From Daucus carota subsp. sativus (taxonomy: Eukaryota; Streptophyta; Magnoliopsida; Apiales; Apiaceae), in contig NC_030387.2 of assembly GCF_001625215.2 (NCBI RefSeq), positions 32,759,606 through 32,823,605 of the forward strand: a DNA stretch of 64,000 nucleotides. The letters run 5' to 3'. The notes under the pieces are model-generated. The model was not told where the DNA came from, made no database searches, and was given only the letters and a program-made list of their open reading frames with translations. The number at the start of each line of letters is the position of its first letter. The first letter of the stretch is position 1. Positions 23,089 through 33,262 of the stretch are shown here, piece after piece. Made by a program: the position numbers and the translations under genes.

Positions 23089-25641
23089 TTATCGTGCTTT
23101 CAGGTTGAAAATTTCAGAGAAAACACTTCCAATTCCAGACTTGAATCCACCACTCTTAGCACTACTGGTCACGGTAGCTGTACTCGAGAAGAGTTTGTGA
23201 TAGATCTTCGCAATGTAGTCCTTGGCATCACTCAGCAGATGAACATTTTGATGATCACGCAGATTAGAGTGCACATTTTTGTCCAACATCTCCGAAGACT
23301 CTTGAAGCTGCAATGCAAATTCGAGGTTCCAAACAACGTCGCTCATGCTTGGCCTATCAGTCCCTTGTTCTCTGAGACAACTATATCCCACTTCTCCAAA
23401 CTTGTTCAAACTCTCCACTGCAATCTCACCTATTAAATTTTTATCCACTATTTCCACCAAGTTGCCTTCCCTGTAACAATTTCGAGCCCAGTAGGCTAAA
23501 TTCACTTGTTCCATCGGTAAATCTGGCATAATCGCTGGCCTAGCACACAACACTTCAAACAACACCACTCCAAACGAATAAACGTCTGATTTGCAAGTTA
23601 TTTGCTTCCTTTTGTAGTATTCAGGATCCAAGTACCCGAAACTCCCCTTCACTATTGTGCTAATATGTGTGACTGTCGGGTCGCGTGGACCCACTCTAGA
23701 CAAACCGAAATCAGAAACCTTGGCCACCATATTCTCGTCCAACAAAATATTTGTTGACTTGACATCACGGTGGATTATCATCCGTTCAATACCTGAATGT
23801 AGATAATGCAATCCTTTTGCTGCACCAATGCAAATTTGTAGCCTCTGCTTCCAAGACAACTGGTGATTATTTTTCCCATAAAGATGACTACTGAGGGTTC
23901 CTTGAGCCATATAATCATACACCAGTATCATCTCGCCGCCATCATTACTGTATCCGATCAGGGGCACCAGATGAAGGTGTCGTAAATTTGATAGCATCTT
24001 TATCTCTGTTTGGAACTCGTGAAACCCCTGTCGTGATGATGGATTCAACCTCTTGATCGCGACTGTGTACACACCGTTCTCCAAATACCCTTTATACACG
24101 TTACCAAAGCCTCCTCTCCCAATGATAAAATTGTCATCAAAGTTGCCAGTAGCTAGTTTTATCTCTTCCAAAGAGAATTTCTTGCTCCTAACTGACGGAA
24201 ATGATGAAATATTATTGGTAGTTGATCTTGACTTGTGGTCAATGTCCTGAGATCTTGGTGTTCTTCGCTTGTGTAGTAGAAAACCAACTAGTATTAATGA
24301 AAACAGAATTACTCCCCCGAGTGAACCTCCAATAATACAAATGCTTACAATTGGACCTCTCTTTTGGACATGTCTAGATTTTACTGTTTCCGGTGGAAGA
24401 GCTGGCTCAAGTGATTCGGGATTGGGTGCAGCAAGGGTATCTCCTTTACTCAACTTAAAAATCTCCAACCCATTCAAAATTGCATTTTGGCAGACAGGAT
24501 CATCTATGCTAGGGTGCAATGCAAGCCACAAATCTGTCTTGGAGTTGCTACCATCTAGGTTGTCACTGACATATGCGACGTAGTCTTTATACACCGGAAT
24601 TCCTCTTCCGCCCGTCCAATAAAAAACATCTGCATGTTTCTCGGCTGTCTGATTGTTGATGAAAATATTAAATACTCGTAGGTGAGGGCCATTTATGAGC
24701 ATTACTAACTCACAAAAATGAAGTCTAAGTAGATAATAAAACCCAGAATCCACTGGAAAGGCCCAAGTCAAGTTGGAGCCATAACTCTCTAAGTTCATAG
24801 ACCGGGCACTGTAGTAAACAATCTCAGGGGCCGTGTAGGGTGGAGTGTCTGACGTATATTTGATTGGAATTTTGAGAGTTGGTGTTAATCCAAGGGTACC
24901 GCCGAGCAAATATGGCTCGTCTCTGTCCCATGAGCGAAACATTCCAGTATCATCGGTTGAGGAAATGTCACCAGTTTCGCCTACGTTTAGCCGGTAGAGA
25001 TTTTCCAGTGCAATGGAATCATCAATAGGATAGCCATTATAATTACCCAATAATTTAATGACACCACTGTAGAGCTTGTCTGGGATGGAAACAACTTCAA
25101 TGCCATTGACAAAAGCAAATGATTTCGGATTGGGGGTAAATGTCACCTCTAGTGAACGACTTTCATCGACGGTAATTATGTATTCTTTGACAAGAGTAAC
25201 AAAATCTTTCTGGAGGTTGAGAGAGACGCTGAAGTTGGATAGAAGAGAGTGGTTTGCTGTATGGACTGAGAAAAACGAGTTGTTCATGTCAAGACTCTGC
25301 GAGTAGGTTGTTGGGTAAAAGTAGAGGCGTAGAAATTTCTGACCAGCTCCAGAGACGGGGATTTTATAGGTGAATTTGGAAGGGAATACGCGAGCAGTTG
25401 AGTAAGGGATTTGGTCGACGGAAGGAGGTGGTTCAGATTGTGTGGAGCTTGTTGTTGAAGTGTTTGAGCTGTATGGTGAATCCGTGTTCCATTGTCGACC
25501 ATCCGAAGAATTAGTCTTGAAAGATGCTCCACAGTTAAGGAGGATATTATCGGTAGGAGTATAGTTTGGCAACACGGCTGAGGAGATGGCAAAAAACTGA
25601 GGGAGCAAAAGGAACGAGAGATACAAAGAAAAACCAAGCAT
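23089..25641 (-). CDS. CrRLK1L receptor-like kinase, copy B (FERONIA-like)
   Basis: An intronless 850-codon gene for a plasma-membrane receptor kinase of the Catharanthus RLK1-like family, which senses cell-wall state or RALF peptides in known members. Signal peptide is about residues 1-22. The malectin-like ectodomain runs from about 27 to 405, with GMFRSWDRDEPYL and YWTGGRGIPVYKDYV. One transmembrane helix is at 431-456, followed by HKRR. The kinase is at about 502-775: glycine loop GRGGFGNVYKG, lysine K530 in VAIK, HRD at 624-626, DFG at 644-646, activation segment GSFGYLDPEYYKRK. All catalytic residues are present, so the kinase should be active. It sits in tandem with copies A and C; its ligand is unknown. 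It is more like FERONIA-type genes lacking introns than other RLKs. Confidence 0.95.
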   Translation of the reverse strand: MLGFSLYLSFLLLPQFFAISSAVLPNYTPTDNILLNCGASFKTNSSDGRQWNTDSPYSSNTSTTSSTQSEPPPSVDQIPYSTARVFPSKFTYKIPVSGAGQKFLRLYFYPTTYSQSLDMNNSFFSVHTANHSLLSNFSVSLNLQKDFVTLVKEYIITVDESRSLEVTFTPNPKSFAFVNGIEVVSIPDKLYSGVIKLLGNYNGYPIDDSIALENLYRLNVGETGDISSTDDTGMFRSWDRDEPYLLGGTLGLTPTLKIPIKYTSDTPPYTAPEIVYYSARSMNLESYGSNLTWAFPVDSGFYYLLRLHFCELVMLINGPHLRVFNIFINNQTAEKHADVFYWTGGRGIPVYKDYVAYVSDNLDGSNSKTDLWLALHPSIDDPVCQNAILNGLEIFKLSKGDTLAAPNPESLEPALPPETVKSRHVQKRGPIVSICIIGGSLGGVILFSLILVGFLLHKRRTPRSQDIDHKSRSTTNNISSFPSVRSKKFSLEEIKLATGNFDDNFIIGRGGFGNVYKGYLENGVYTVAIKRLNPSSRQGFHEFQTEIKMLSNLRHLHLVPLIGYSNDGGEMILVYDYMAQGTLSSHLYGKNNHQLSWKQRLQICIGAAKGLHYLHSGIERMIIHRDVKSTNILLDENMVAKVSDFGLSRVGPRDPTVTHISTIVKGSFGYLDPEYYKRKQITCKSDVYSFGVVLFEVLCARPAIMPDLPMEQVNLAYWARNCYREGNLVEIVDKNLIGEIAVESLNKFGEVGYSCLREQGTDRPSMSDVVWNLEFALQLQESSEMLDKNVHSNLRDHQNVHLLSDAKDYIAKIYHKLFSSTATVTSSAKSGGFKSGIGSVFSEIFNLKAR

Positions 25642-25676
25642 CTTTCTTGTTATGTTCCACAGAATGCTTTTGTTTT

Positions 25677-25687
25677 GCTATTTATTA
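25677..25687 (-). promoter_or_regulatory. TATA-like box of copy B
   Basis: TAATAAATAGC on the minus strand, 36 bases upstream of the ATG, at the same position in copy C. A MITE begins only 3 bases further upstream. Confidence 0.5.
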
Positions 25688-25690
25688 GAT

Positions 25691-25888
25691 CGGTTTGGCT
25701 AGTGTGTGCCCATGGGCACATGCTAAGCGCGAAAATTTTTGTATTTGGGAGATTTTGATTGGTGTGGTTGGTGTATTTGCAGGGGGTCCACCATTATCAT
25801 GAGATAGGAGCCAATCAAAATCATCCAAGCCGAAGCCCAAAATTTTCCGCGCTTAGCATGTGCCCATGGGCACACCATAGAAAAACCG
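25691..25888. mobile_element. MITE with about 50-bp terminal inverted repeats in the copy B promoter
   Basis: Both ends carry GTGTGCCCATGGGCACATGC followed by TAAGCGCG and an A/T run, in inverted orientation, with CGGTTT at the outer tips. Copies A and C lack it at this position. No target duplication is clear because the flank on the far side has diverged. A related, more diverged element lies at 26975-27143. Confidence 0.7.
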
Positions 25889-26099
25889 AACATTGTTGGG
25901 AAAACAAACTAAAGCATTTAAAGTCTTGGCCGTTGCTCTCACGGACGACTTCAAGTCTTCCAACACAAATAATAATGCAGGCAGTCCATGTGTGCTTATT
26001 CTTCTGTATGCATATTCTTTGTCTTCGTCTGTTGTAACTTGGAATAAAAGTTTATCTATGGAGGAACGAAATAACTTATGGAATATCTTGTATCTTGTA

Positions 26100-26402
26100 C
26101 TCCCTCCGTCCCTATTTATCTATCCACTTTGGAAGTAAAAGTTTGTCCCTATTTATCTGTCCATTTATACTTTCAAAACTAATTTAATGATAGTTTTTCA
26201 AATATATCTCCATAATTTCAATTTTCAAGGCTTGACTTATTTAAAACTTGGTTGAATTCATGTTTTCAAGACATAAAGGAGAGGTATTCCACCATTTTCA
26301 AGATATTAATTAGAGGTATTTAATAAAAAATTTATACAATCAATTATTCCTTGGTATGTGTTTTTTTTTCCAAAATGGACAGATAAAAAGGGACGGAGGG
26401 AG
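26100..26402. mobile_element. Stowaway (Tc1/mariner) MITE
   Basis: Terminal inverted repeats CTCCCTCCGTCCC / GGGACGGAGGGAG bound 303 bp and are flanked by a TA target duplication on both sides (26098-26099, 26403-26404). The paralogous flank of copy C confirms the border: it carries the target sequence CTTGTATCTTGTAATCTC without this element. Confidence 0.93.
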
Positions 26403-27646
26403 TAATCTCTTATAAATGCTTTTTGCGTATGAAATACGGGTTTAATTTAAATTTTTCAATCATATTTTAAAAACTTTAAACTAATAAGATTCTAATTAAT
26501 ATACACATAACGGTCAATATAATATCAATACATGTTCGCGGCAGAAGAAAATGAAATTCAACTACTGTCGAAAACACACTTTAAAGTAATTTTAGAAATG
26601 AAAAAAAATAAAAAGAAACAAAATCACCTATCAATCCAAGTTCTGGTAGGAACCATCTTCTCAGAACTCTGGAGATTGTCACAAGACATAATAGCAAAGT
26701 GCCCAGAAAGTAATAGACAAATTACAATGAAAAAAACCTGCCAAGTAGCTTCAAAACTTCTAAAGGATCAAATTAGACCTAAAGATCAATCATTTCGGAT
26801 GAAGAAATAATATGAACTGCACCTATAACATTTTACTGATCAACCATAGGCCTGGCTTGGTAAAAGTAAAAACAACATAATTGTTTCTTACCTGAAATCA
26901 ATGTCAAATGTCTCCAAAAAAATAATATCAATGTCTGGAACGCAAAAATCTCGAACAGCTCAGTATAAAAACAAGGGTCTTTCTACAGCTACTTTTTGTT
27001 GAGGTGAATGGTTTTTATTGGTCATGATTTTTGTGCATATGCAGGGAGCCATGATTATTAATGAGTTTTAGCCGATAAAAGTGCTCCACCTACTCAAAAA
27101 GTGGTTGTTAGTGTGTGTACATGGGCACACACCAGAAAATCCGTAAAAATAGTAATATGTAGGGGTGAAAATCATAAAAGACTAAAATTATGCAAAATCA
27201 AAGTCAAAACCAAGCTAAGAAGAGTATGCAATGTTTAATTTCAAACTGTCGTTCGTTTTTGCATGCTTAAACTTCCACAGTTAGGCACAGTAGACTTCAA
27301 AGTCTAGAACCCGTTTGTTTACTTAGAAGTTGAAGCTGTTTTGTTCTTCAGTTTTTTTTTAATCCGTTTGTGTAAATAACTAAAAACTCTAGAGACTTCT
27401 TATTGTGCAAGTTGGGATTTTTTCATATAAAAAATTTTATATGCTGGCTTTAAGGATTAATGCAGTTTTATAGTGTGTTGTTTATAGCTAAATGAGTTTT
27501 TAATAATGTTTTGAAAATTGCTTTCTTGGGACAAAGTATTAGCTGAGATATGAGGCGGCGTTGTACTTGGATATCCCGAATCTTTGGCGTTTGGGTCAGG
27601 GCCAATCTCATGGCAGCTCGTTTTGTTTTGTGTTTTAGATACAAAA
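26403..27646. other. Duplicated 5' flank of copy B
   Basis: 26405-26975 matches 40075-40640 upstream of copy C closely, and 26890-27310 matches 21350-21600 upstream of copy A. It marks the extent of the duplicated unit. From 27388 to 27646 the sequence instead matches DNA upstream of the DUF716 gene (about 54988-55247). No gene is seen. Confidence 0.7.
26975..27143. mobile_element. Mutator-like MITE, 169 bp
   Basis: Absent from the two paralogous flanks (21440 and 40640), which read straight through AAAAACAATATGTAAGGG. The ends share an inverted ACTTTTTG patch, and one end has GTGTGTACATGGGCACAC, relating it to the 25691 element. A 9-bp target duplication with two mismatches (TAAAAACAA / TAAAAATAG) suits a Mutator-type origin. 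Confidence 0.6.
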
Positions 27647-29966
27647 CTAGTGAAAAAAGCCGCGCTTCGCGGCGGCGTTATAAATTTTGTATAAATTTCG
27701 ATACGAATTAATATTACAATAACATAAAAATTATTTTGAGTCATCTTCCGGTTAAACATATCACTAATAAAAAGTAACATAAAAATTATTTTGAGTCATC
27801 TTCCGGTTAAACATATCACTAATAAAAAGTATTATAATTAGTATAAAAATTTGTTTAGGTGGTCATCCTGTCAAACACAATACTAATAATAAAATTAGTT
27901 CGAACCGCCATCCCGTCAAAAACAATATTAATCCATAATTATTATTTTTATGATAAAATTAAATATTATAATTTAGATCAAAATTAGTTTGAACCGCTCT
28001 TTTGTCAAACACAATACTAATAACAAAACATTATAATTTAAATATTAGTTTGAGTCCCCTTACTGTCAAAAACAATACTAATAAAAATTATTCTAATTAT
28101 GATAAAATTTAAGATTATAATTGGATAAAAATTATTTAGAACCGTGTACACGTTTTAACAAAAAAATATATTATAACATAGATAAAAAATTATTTTAGCC
28201 ACTTTCCCGTCGAACATAATACTGATAGAAAAATTATTATTATTCAAATAAAAATTAGTTTGGGCCACCCCGCGTGCCCTTCAAACACAATACTAATCAA
28301 GAATCACTTACTTTATCATAAAATCAATATATGATTCCTATTTTATATATCCTATTTTATTTTATGATTCCTATTTATTAGTTAAAAATTATTATTATTT
28401 TATGGTTGTAATTTTTCTTTGCTATTAGTTTTTTTTAATGATTATTATCTTTACAATTCTTTATTTTCTATACAAAATTTAAGAAAATTATAAGACTAAA
28501 TCGAATATAAAAATTGTACGTATTATACGAATCTTTAATATAAATTGTATTTTATCTATGATTGTTAGTTTAAATAAATATAAAAGTTATTCGAATTATG
28601 ATAAAATTAAAGATTATAATTGGACAAAGATTATTTTGAACTGTGGTCCTGTTTTAGCAAAAAATATATTATAACATAGATAGAAAATTATTTTAGCCAC
28701 TTTCCCGTCAAACATAATACTAATAAAAAAATTATTATTGCTTAGATAAAAATTAGTTTGGGCCGCCTCCCGTGCCCGTCAAACACAATACTAATCAAGA
28801 ATCATTTTGATTATCATAAAATCAATATATGATTAGGTTAAAATTTTATTTTCAATATGAAATATAATTAAAAAAATTATAAGACTAAATTCAATAATTC
28901 TAGACACGCTGAGTTAATAAATTTTATGATTCGAACTACTATTTAGACTCTTAAACACAGTTTTGATTACGGACCTAGTATTAGATTATTCTTATGTATT
29001 ATCGAAAATAAAATTTTATAATATAAAATTCAACTATGTACATCTTCTATGTATCTTATCGAAAATAAGAATTGTGCATATTACCTTACAAATCTTAAAT
29101 ATAAATTGTATTTTATTTATTATTGTTAGTTTGAATAAATATAATCTTATTTCTTTTAGGATTACTAAATAAGAAAAGAATTGTATCATCTTCAGAATTC
29201 AATAAGAAATACTAAATAAAAAAAAGAATTGTATCATCTTTAGAATTTAATAAGAAAAGAATTGTATTATTTTTAGAATTCTTGAACCTGATTTTTTGAA
29301 TTATCGTTATATTTTCAATCCGAAATTTAAGAAAAATTAGAAGACTGAATCGAACAATTCTAAAGACGCGCCAAGCGCGCGCAATGGGCAAACTCGGACT
29401 CAGACTCGGATAAGATTGTGCCTTGCGTTGGATGTTGGATGCGACGTCGTGTTTTCAGTTAAAGCTCGGTTTTTTGTTACTCAAAATATGAGTAGCTTAA
29501 TCAAAAACAATGATAAATAAATATGAGCAGATTCAATAACTATTAACTATTTTGTGTTTAAATAGTGTTATTGAAGGTGGAAATCAAATAAGAAAAGAAT
29601 TCTATCTTCTTTAGAATTTAATCAGAAAATAATTGTATTATTTTTAGAATCCTTGAACCTGATTTTTAATATGAGTAGCTTAATCAAAAACAATGATAAA
29701 TATATATGAGCAGATTCAATAACTATTAACTATTTTGTGTTTAAATAGTGTTATTGAAGGTGAAAATCAAATAAGAAAAGAATTCTATCTTCTTTAGAAT
29801 TTAATCAGAAAATAATTGTATTATTTTTAGAATCCTTGAACCTGATTTTTTTTGAATTATAGTTATATAATTTCTATCCGAAATTTAAGAAAAATCAGAA
29901 GACTGAATCGAACGATTCTAGAGACGCCCGTATCCTCCTTTATATATATATATATTGATTGATGAT
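27647..29966 (-). mobile_element. Complete non-autonomous Helitron (family 1)
   Basis: On the minus strand the element starts near ATCATCAATCAATATATATA and runs through AAAGGAGGATACGGGCGTCTC. It ends at the hairpin CCGCGaagCGCGG and TTTTTTCACTAG|T. Its interior carries the TATTGTGTTTGAC repeat units in the matching orientation. The sequence at 55240-55260 (GATACAAAATGAAATACG) is an empty site that fixes both borders to within one base and shows no target duplication, as expected for Helitrons. Length is about 2.32 kb. No Rep/helicase frame is present. Confidence 0.88.
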
Positions 29967-30234
29967 TGAAATACGTTTTAAATTGTCCCCATTCTATGCA
30001 TGCATGTTAATTTAGTACAAAAGTGACCTCACATTTAAAAACGAAAATAAGACAAATGAGTAAAAGAGAATCCAGTTAATTAGTTTATATCAAATGGGAG
30101 TTATGAACTACTAATGTGTTTAAGATGTAAAGACGAAAGTACTTTCGTATCTTAAATCTTAAAACACTAGGACGGATGTATGGTCATTTTATCTTGGATG
30201 TCCATTAATATTTCTCTAACCTTATAATAAAGTA
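29967..30234. repeat. Duplicated segment matching the DUF716 upstream region
   Basis: With 27388-27646 this forms one block, interrupted by the Helitron, that matches about 54988-55577. Matching words include AAATACGTTTT, CTATGCATG and GGACGGATGTATGGTCATTT. It is non-coding. Confidence 0.85.
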
Positions 30235-32379
30235 CTAGTTGATAACCCGTGCCAAACACGGGTTTAAATAAAAATTTAAAATTTGTTATTTATTAGAAAA
30301 ATATTGTCTTTTTTTAATTACATTATCATATTTTTATTATACATATTTAAATTATTGTTTTTAAATGATATTTAAATTATTGTTATTTAATATAAGACTT
30401 TCTATATATTAAAATTTGATCCTACTTTAAATTTATTTCATAACGGTATGGTCCCCGTTCTATGGAGTCCATAAAATAAGAGTATTGGAGTCCAAAATCA
30501 TTTAAAAATAATCTACTCGTTTCAATTTTAATTTTTTTAGTCTACAATATTTGTAAACATCTGACAATTTGCAGGTTTTGTTCCACAATATAATCATTGC
30601 AATCAAAAGATAAAACAATTATTTTATAAATCACTAAACATTATATATGTTCTAAAATATAACTCATAAGTAGAATAATGATCTCAATGATTGTTAATGT
30701 TGAAAAATGTTAATGATTAATAGATAATTATATATTTAAAACTACTAAAAGATGGTAAATTATATATAAATTTGAATAATTAAAGATATTATTTATGATT
30801 AAACTAAAAGATTATGACTAATACTTACTGCGGATTAAATGCGGCGGACTTTATGGAACTTAATTCTGACAGTATGTTTTATTTTAGTAAAATCACTATG
30901 TTGTTTGATGATTTTTAAATTGTGAAAATAATATTCAAGATCAGCACATATAAGTTCGTTTATAGCGTCTTTAATCTTGAACAAAAAGTCAAAATTCTAA
31001 GTCACGATTATTTTATTCATTTAATAGGCAAACATTATATATAATTCTAGTTGGAGTTTTTGTAGATCTAACAGTTGTTATAGTTGTTTGATAAACTAAT
31101 ATTGTAGTTTGACAAAATTAATTAACTTTCCAAAAGTAATTTGATATCAAATATTTTGACTTATGTCTAGAGTTTCGGTTCCTTTATTATATATTGTAAT
31201 ATGGACAATGACTCCATTTTTTTTAGATTCTATTTGGCAAGTCAGTGTTACCACCGTCTTAGTCGTTTTTATCACAATATTTAGAAAAACACTGAATGAT
31301 AATAATTATTATCATCAAAAAATAAATGATCAAGTTTTTTGGTACTTTGGTATCAATATTGAATCTTGTTTATTATAATTCTGAAATATGATAAAAATTT
31401 TATAGATTTGTTTCGTAAATTAAATTGTATGAGTTTTAAAAATTAAAAAGAATATTTGACGTATGTGAGTTTCGATTCTTTTATTATATGTTGCAATATG
31501 GACAATGACTTTATTTTTTTAGTTTCTATTTGTCAAGTTAGTGTTACCACCGCCTTATTCGTCTTTATCGTAATCTTCTAGAAAACATTGAATGATGATA
31601 ATAATTATTATTAAAAATATATATTACCAAGTTTTTTGGTACTTTAGTATCAATATTGAATCTTGTTTATTTTAATTCTGAAATATGATATTAATTTTAT
31701 AAATTTATTTTGTAAATTAAATTGTATGATTTTTCAAAATTAAAATGAATAATTTCGTTGACATTATTATATTATTGATAGGAAATTATATTAATATCAA
31801 TATGAACTCCTTATTTATTTGAACTCTGAAGTATGCTAAAAGTTTTATAGAGTTGTTTCGTATATTAAATTATTTGAGTTTTAAAAAATTAAAACAAATA
31901 ATTTAGTTGGTAATATGTTTTTATTAGTGATAATTCAAAATCATGTCAAATATAGAAGTTTTTTGATAATAGTAATAATTGTTAAATAAAAAATAATATG
32001 ATAGCCAAATTTTGATACGAATTTTATAGAACTGTTTTATAAGTGCGGATATGATAAATGTTATATTACAAAATCCTAAACACTATAGAAGTCTATTTAT
32101 AGTAGTATAATAATCTTAACCAAAATTGAAATTTTTAATAATAAATTCCGAATCAATATAGAAGTCTTTTCATAAAATTCTAATCAATATAGAAGTCTTT
32201 CACTGTCCTAATGAATATTGAGGTCTTTAATAATAAAATTCTATTCAATATAGAAGTCCTTTGATAATAGTATAATAATGACTATAAAATCCTAATCAAT
32301 ATGAAAGTGACCAAATTTTGGTACTTTTGTACCGATGTTCCACTGAAACGTGATTTCGCTTATTAATGAAGGGTATTGA
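30235..32379 (-). mobile_element. Non-autonomous Helitron (family 3)
   Basis: On the minus strand it begins TCAATACCCTTCATTAATAA and ends with hairpin CCGTGtttggCACGG and TTATCAACTAG|T. The plus-strand flanks AAAGTA and TTTGGTATTG are contiguous at about 55573-55588, a second empty site, so the insertion lies exactly between A and T with no duplication. Length 2145 bp. No open frame of note. The body is AT-rich and is repeated in inverted orientation at 33263-35628. Confidence 0.87.
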
Positions 32380-33262
32380 TTTGGTATTGAATTACAACTA
32401 CATTCCAATAATTGGGTTAAATAGCATTTTCATCACTCAACTGACACCCAACTTGCAAGTGGATCATCGAACTCAAAAAATTTACAAACGAATCATTAAA
32501 CTCATTACAACTTTCAATCAGGTCACTAAACACTTACAAATTTTTACGGCCGTTAAGTCATCTTTGACCTTAACAGAATTCGTTAAATTGTCATATGACA
32601 AGATCCAAATAAGCAACCACGTCAACAGATACCCATATAACTTGACCCGATCCACTCCATTAAATCAGGTGACAATACTCGTAAACCATCAAGTTCTAAA
32701 CAATCACATCTCTTTTGAACATTTCATCAGTTAAGAATGGATCTATTGCCCAACACCACCATCTTCACCTAAACCCCTGGGAAGCATCCCCAACCACAAC
32801 ATTGCTACTTTTCACTTCCATATTCTCCCTAATTCTCAGCTCCTCAACCCCGAACCCCACCCCACCCCACCCCACCCCACCCCCCTCTCCTAAAAAACCC
32901 TCAAAATCTCCTCAATTTTACTATTATCAAGCATCGTACTTCTCTCCTCTTGCACCATACAAGTCTCGACTCTTTCAGCCTCATCTCCACCTTATCGATC
33001 TTTTTGGTCTTCGATTCTTTCACTGAGATTTTTGGGACAATGGGATTGGTCTTCATGGTCTCAAGCTTCTTGGAGGCTTTGTCGTTTGTTGATTTGAGTG
33101 ATTTGTAGGAGCTTGTACAATAGATAAGACCCACGAGATAGCTTCACATACGATGGATGTACAAATTCAAAGCTATCTCTTTGCGGGCGTGAAGATGATG
33201 ATGCATATGTATATTAATTAATTTTAGTTTACTCTATATTGTTAATTAGGAAAAGGGTTTCA
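32380..33262. other. Spacer between two inverted Helitrons, with possible host fragment
   Basis: The first 35 bases continue the flank that matches 55578-55612, then the sequence diverges. 32730-33200 has higher GC and a (CCCCA)n run at 32855-32885. The composition is unlike the neighbouring Helitrons. Short open frames on both strands gave no recognisable domain, so a captured or displaced host promoter/leader is only a possibility. Confidence 0.4.
32855..32885. repeat. (CCCCA)n microsatellite
   Basis: About six CCCCA units in tandem, directly visible. Confidence 0.9.

Noticed and set aside
27457-27780. 107-codon minus-strand frame upstream of the Helitron at 27647
   Set aside because: It crosses a Helitron border and is broken differently in the duplicate at 55060-55312.
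32366-33026. Small protein genes in the spacer between inverted Helitrons
   Set aside because: Frames are proline or threonine-rich readings of microsatellite and AT-rich DNA with no domain.
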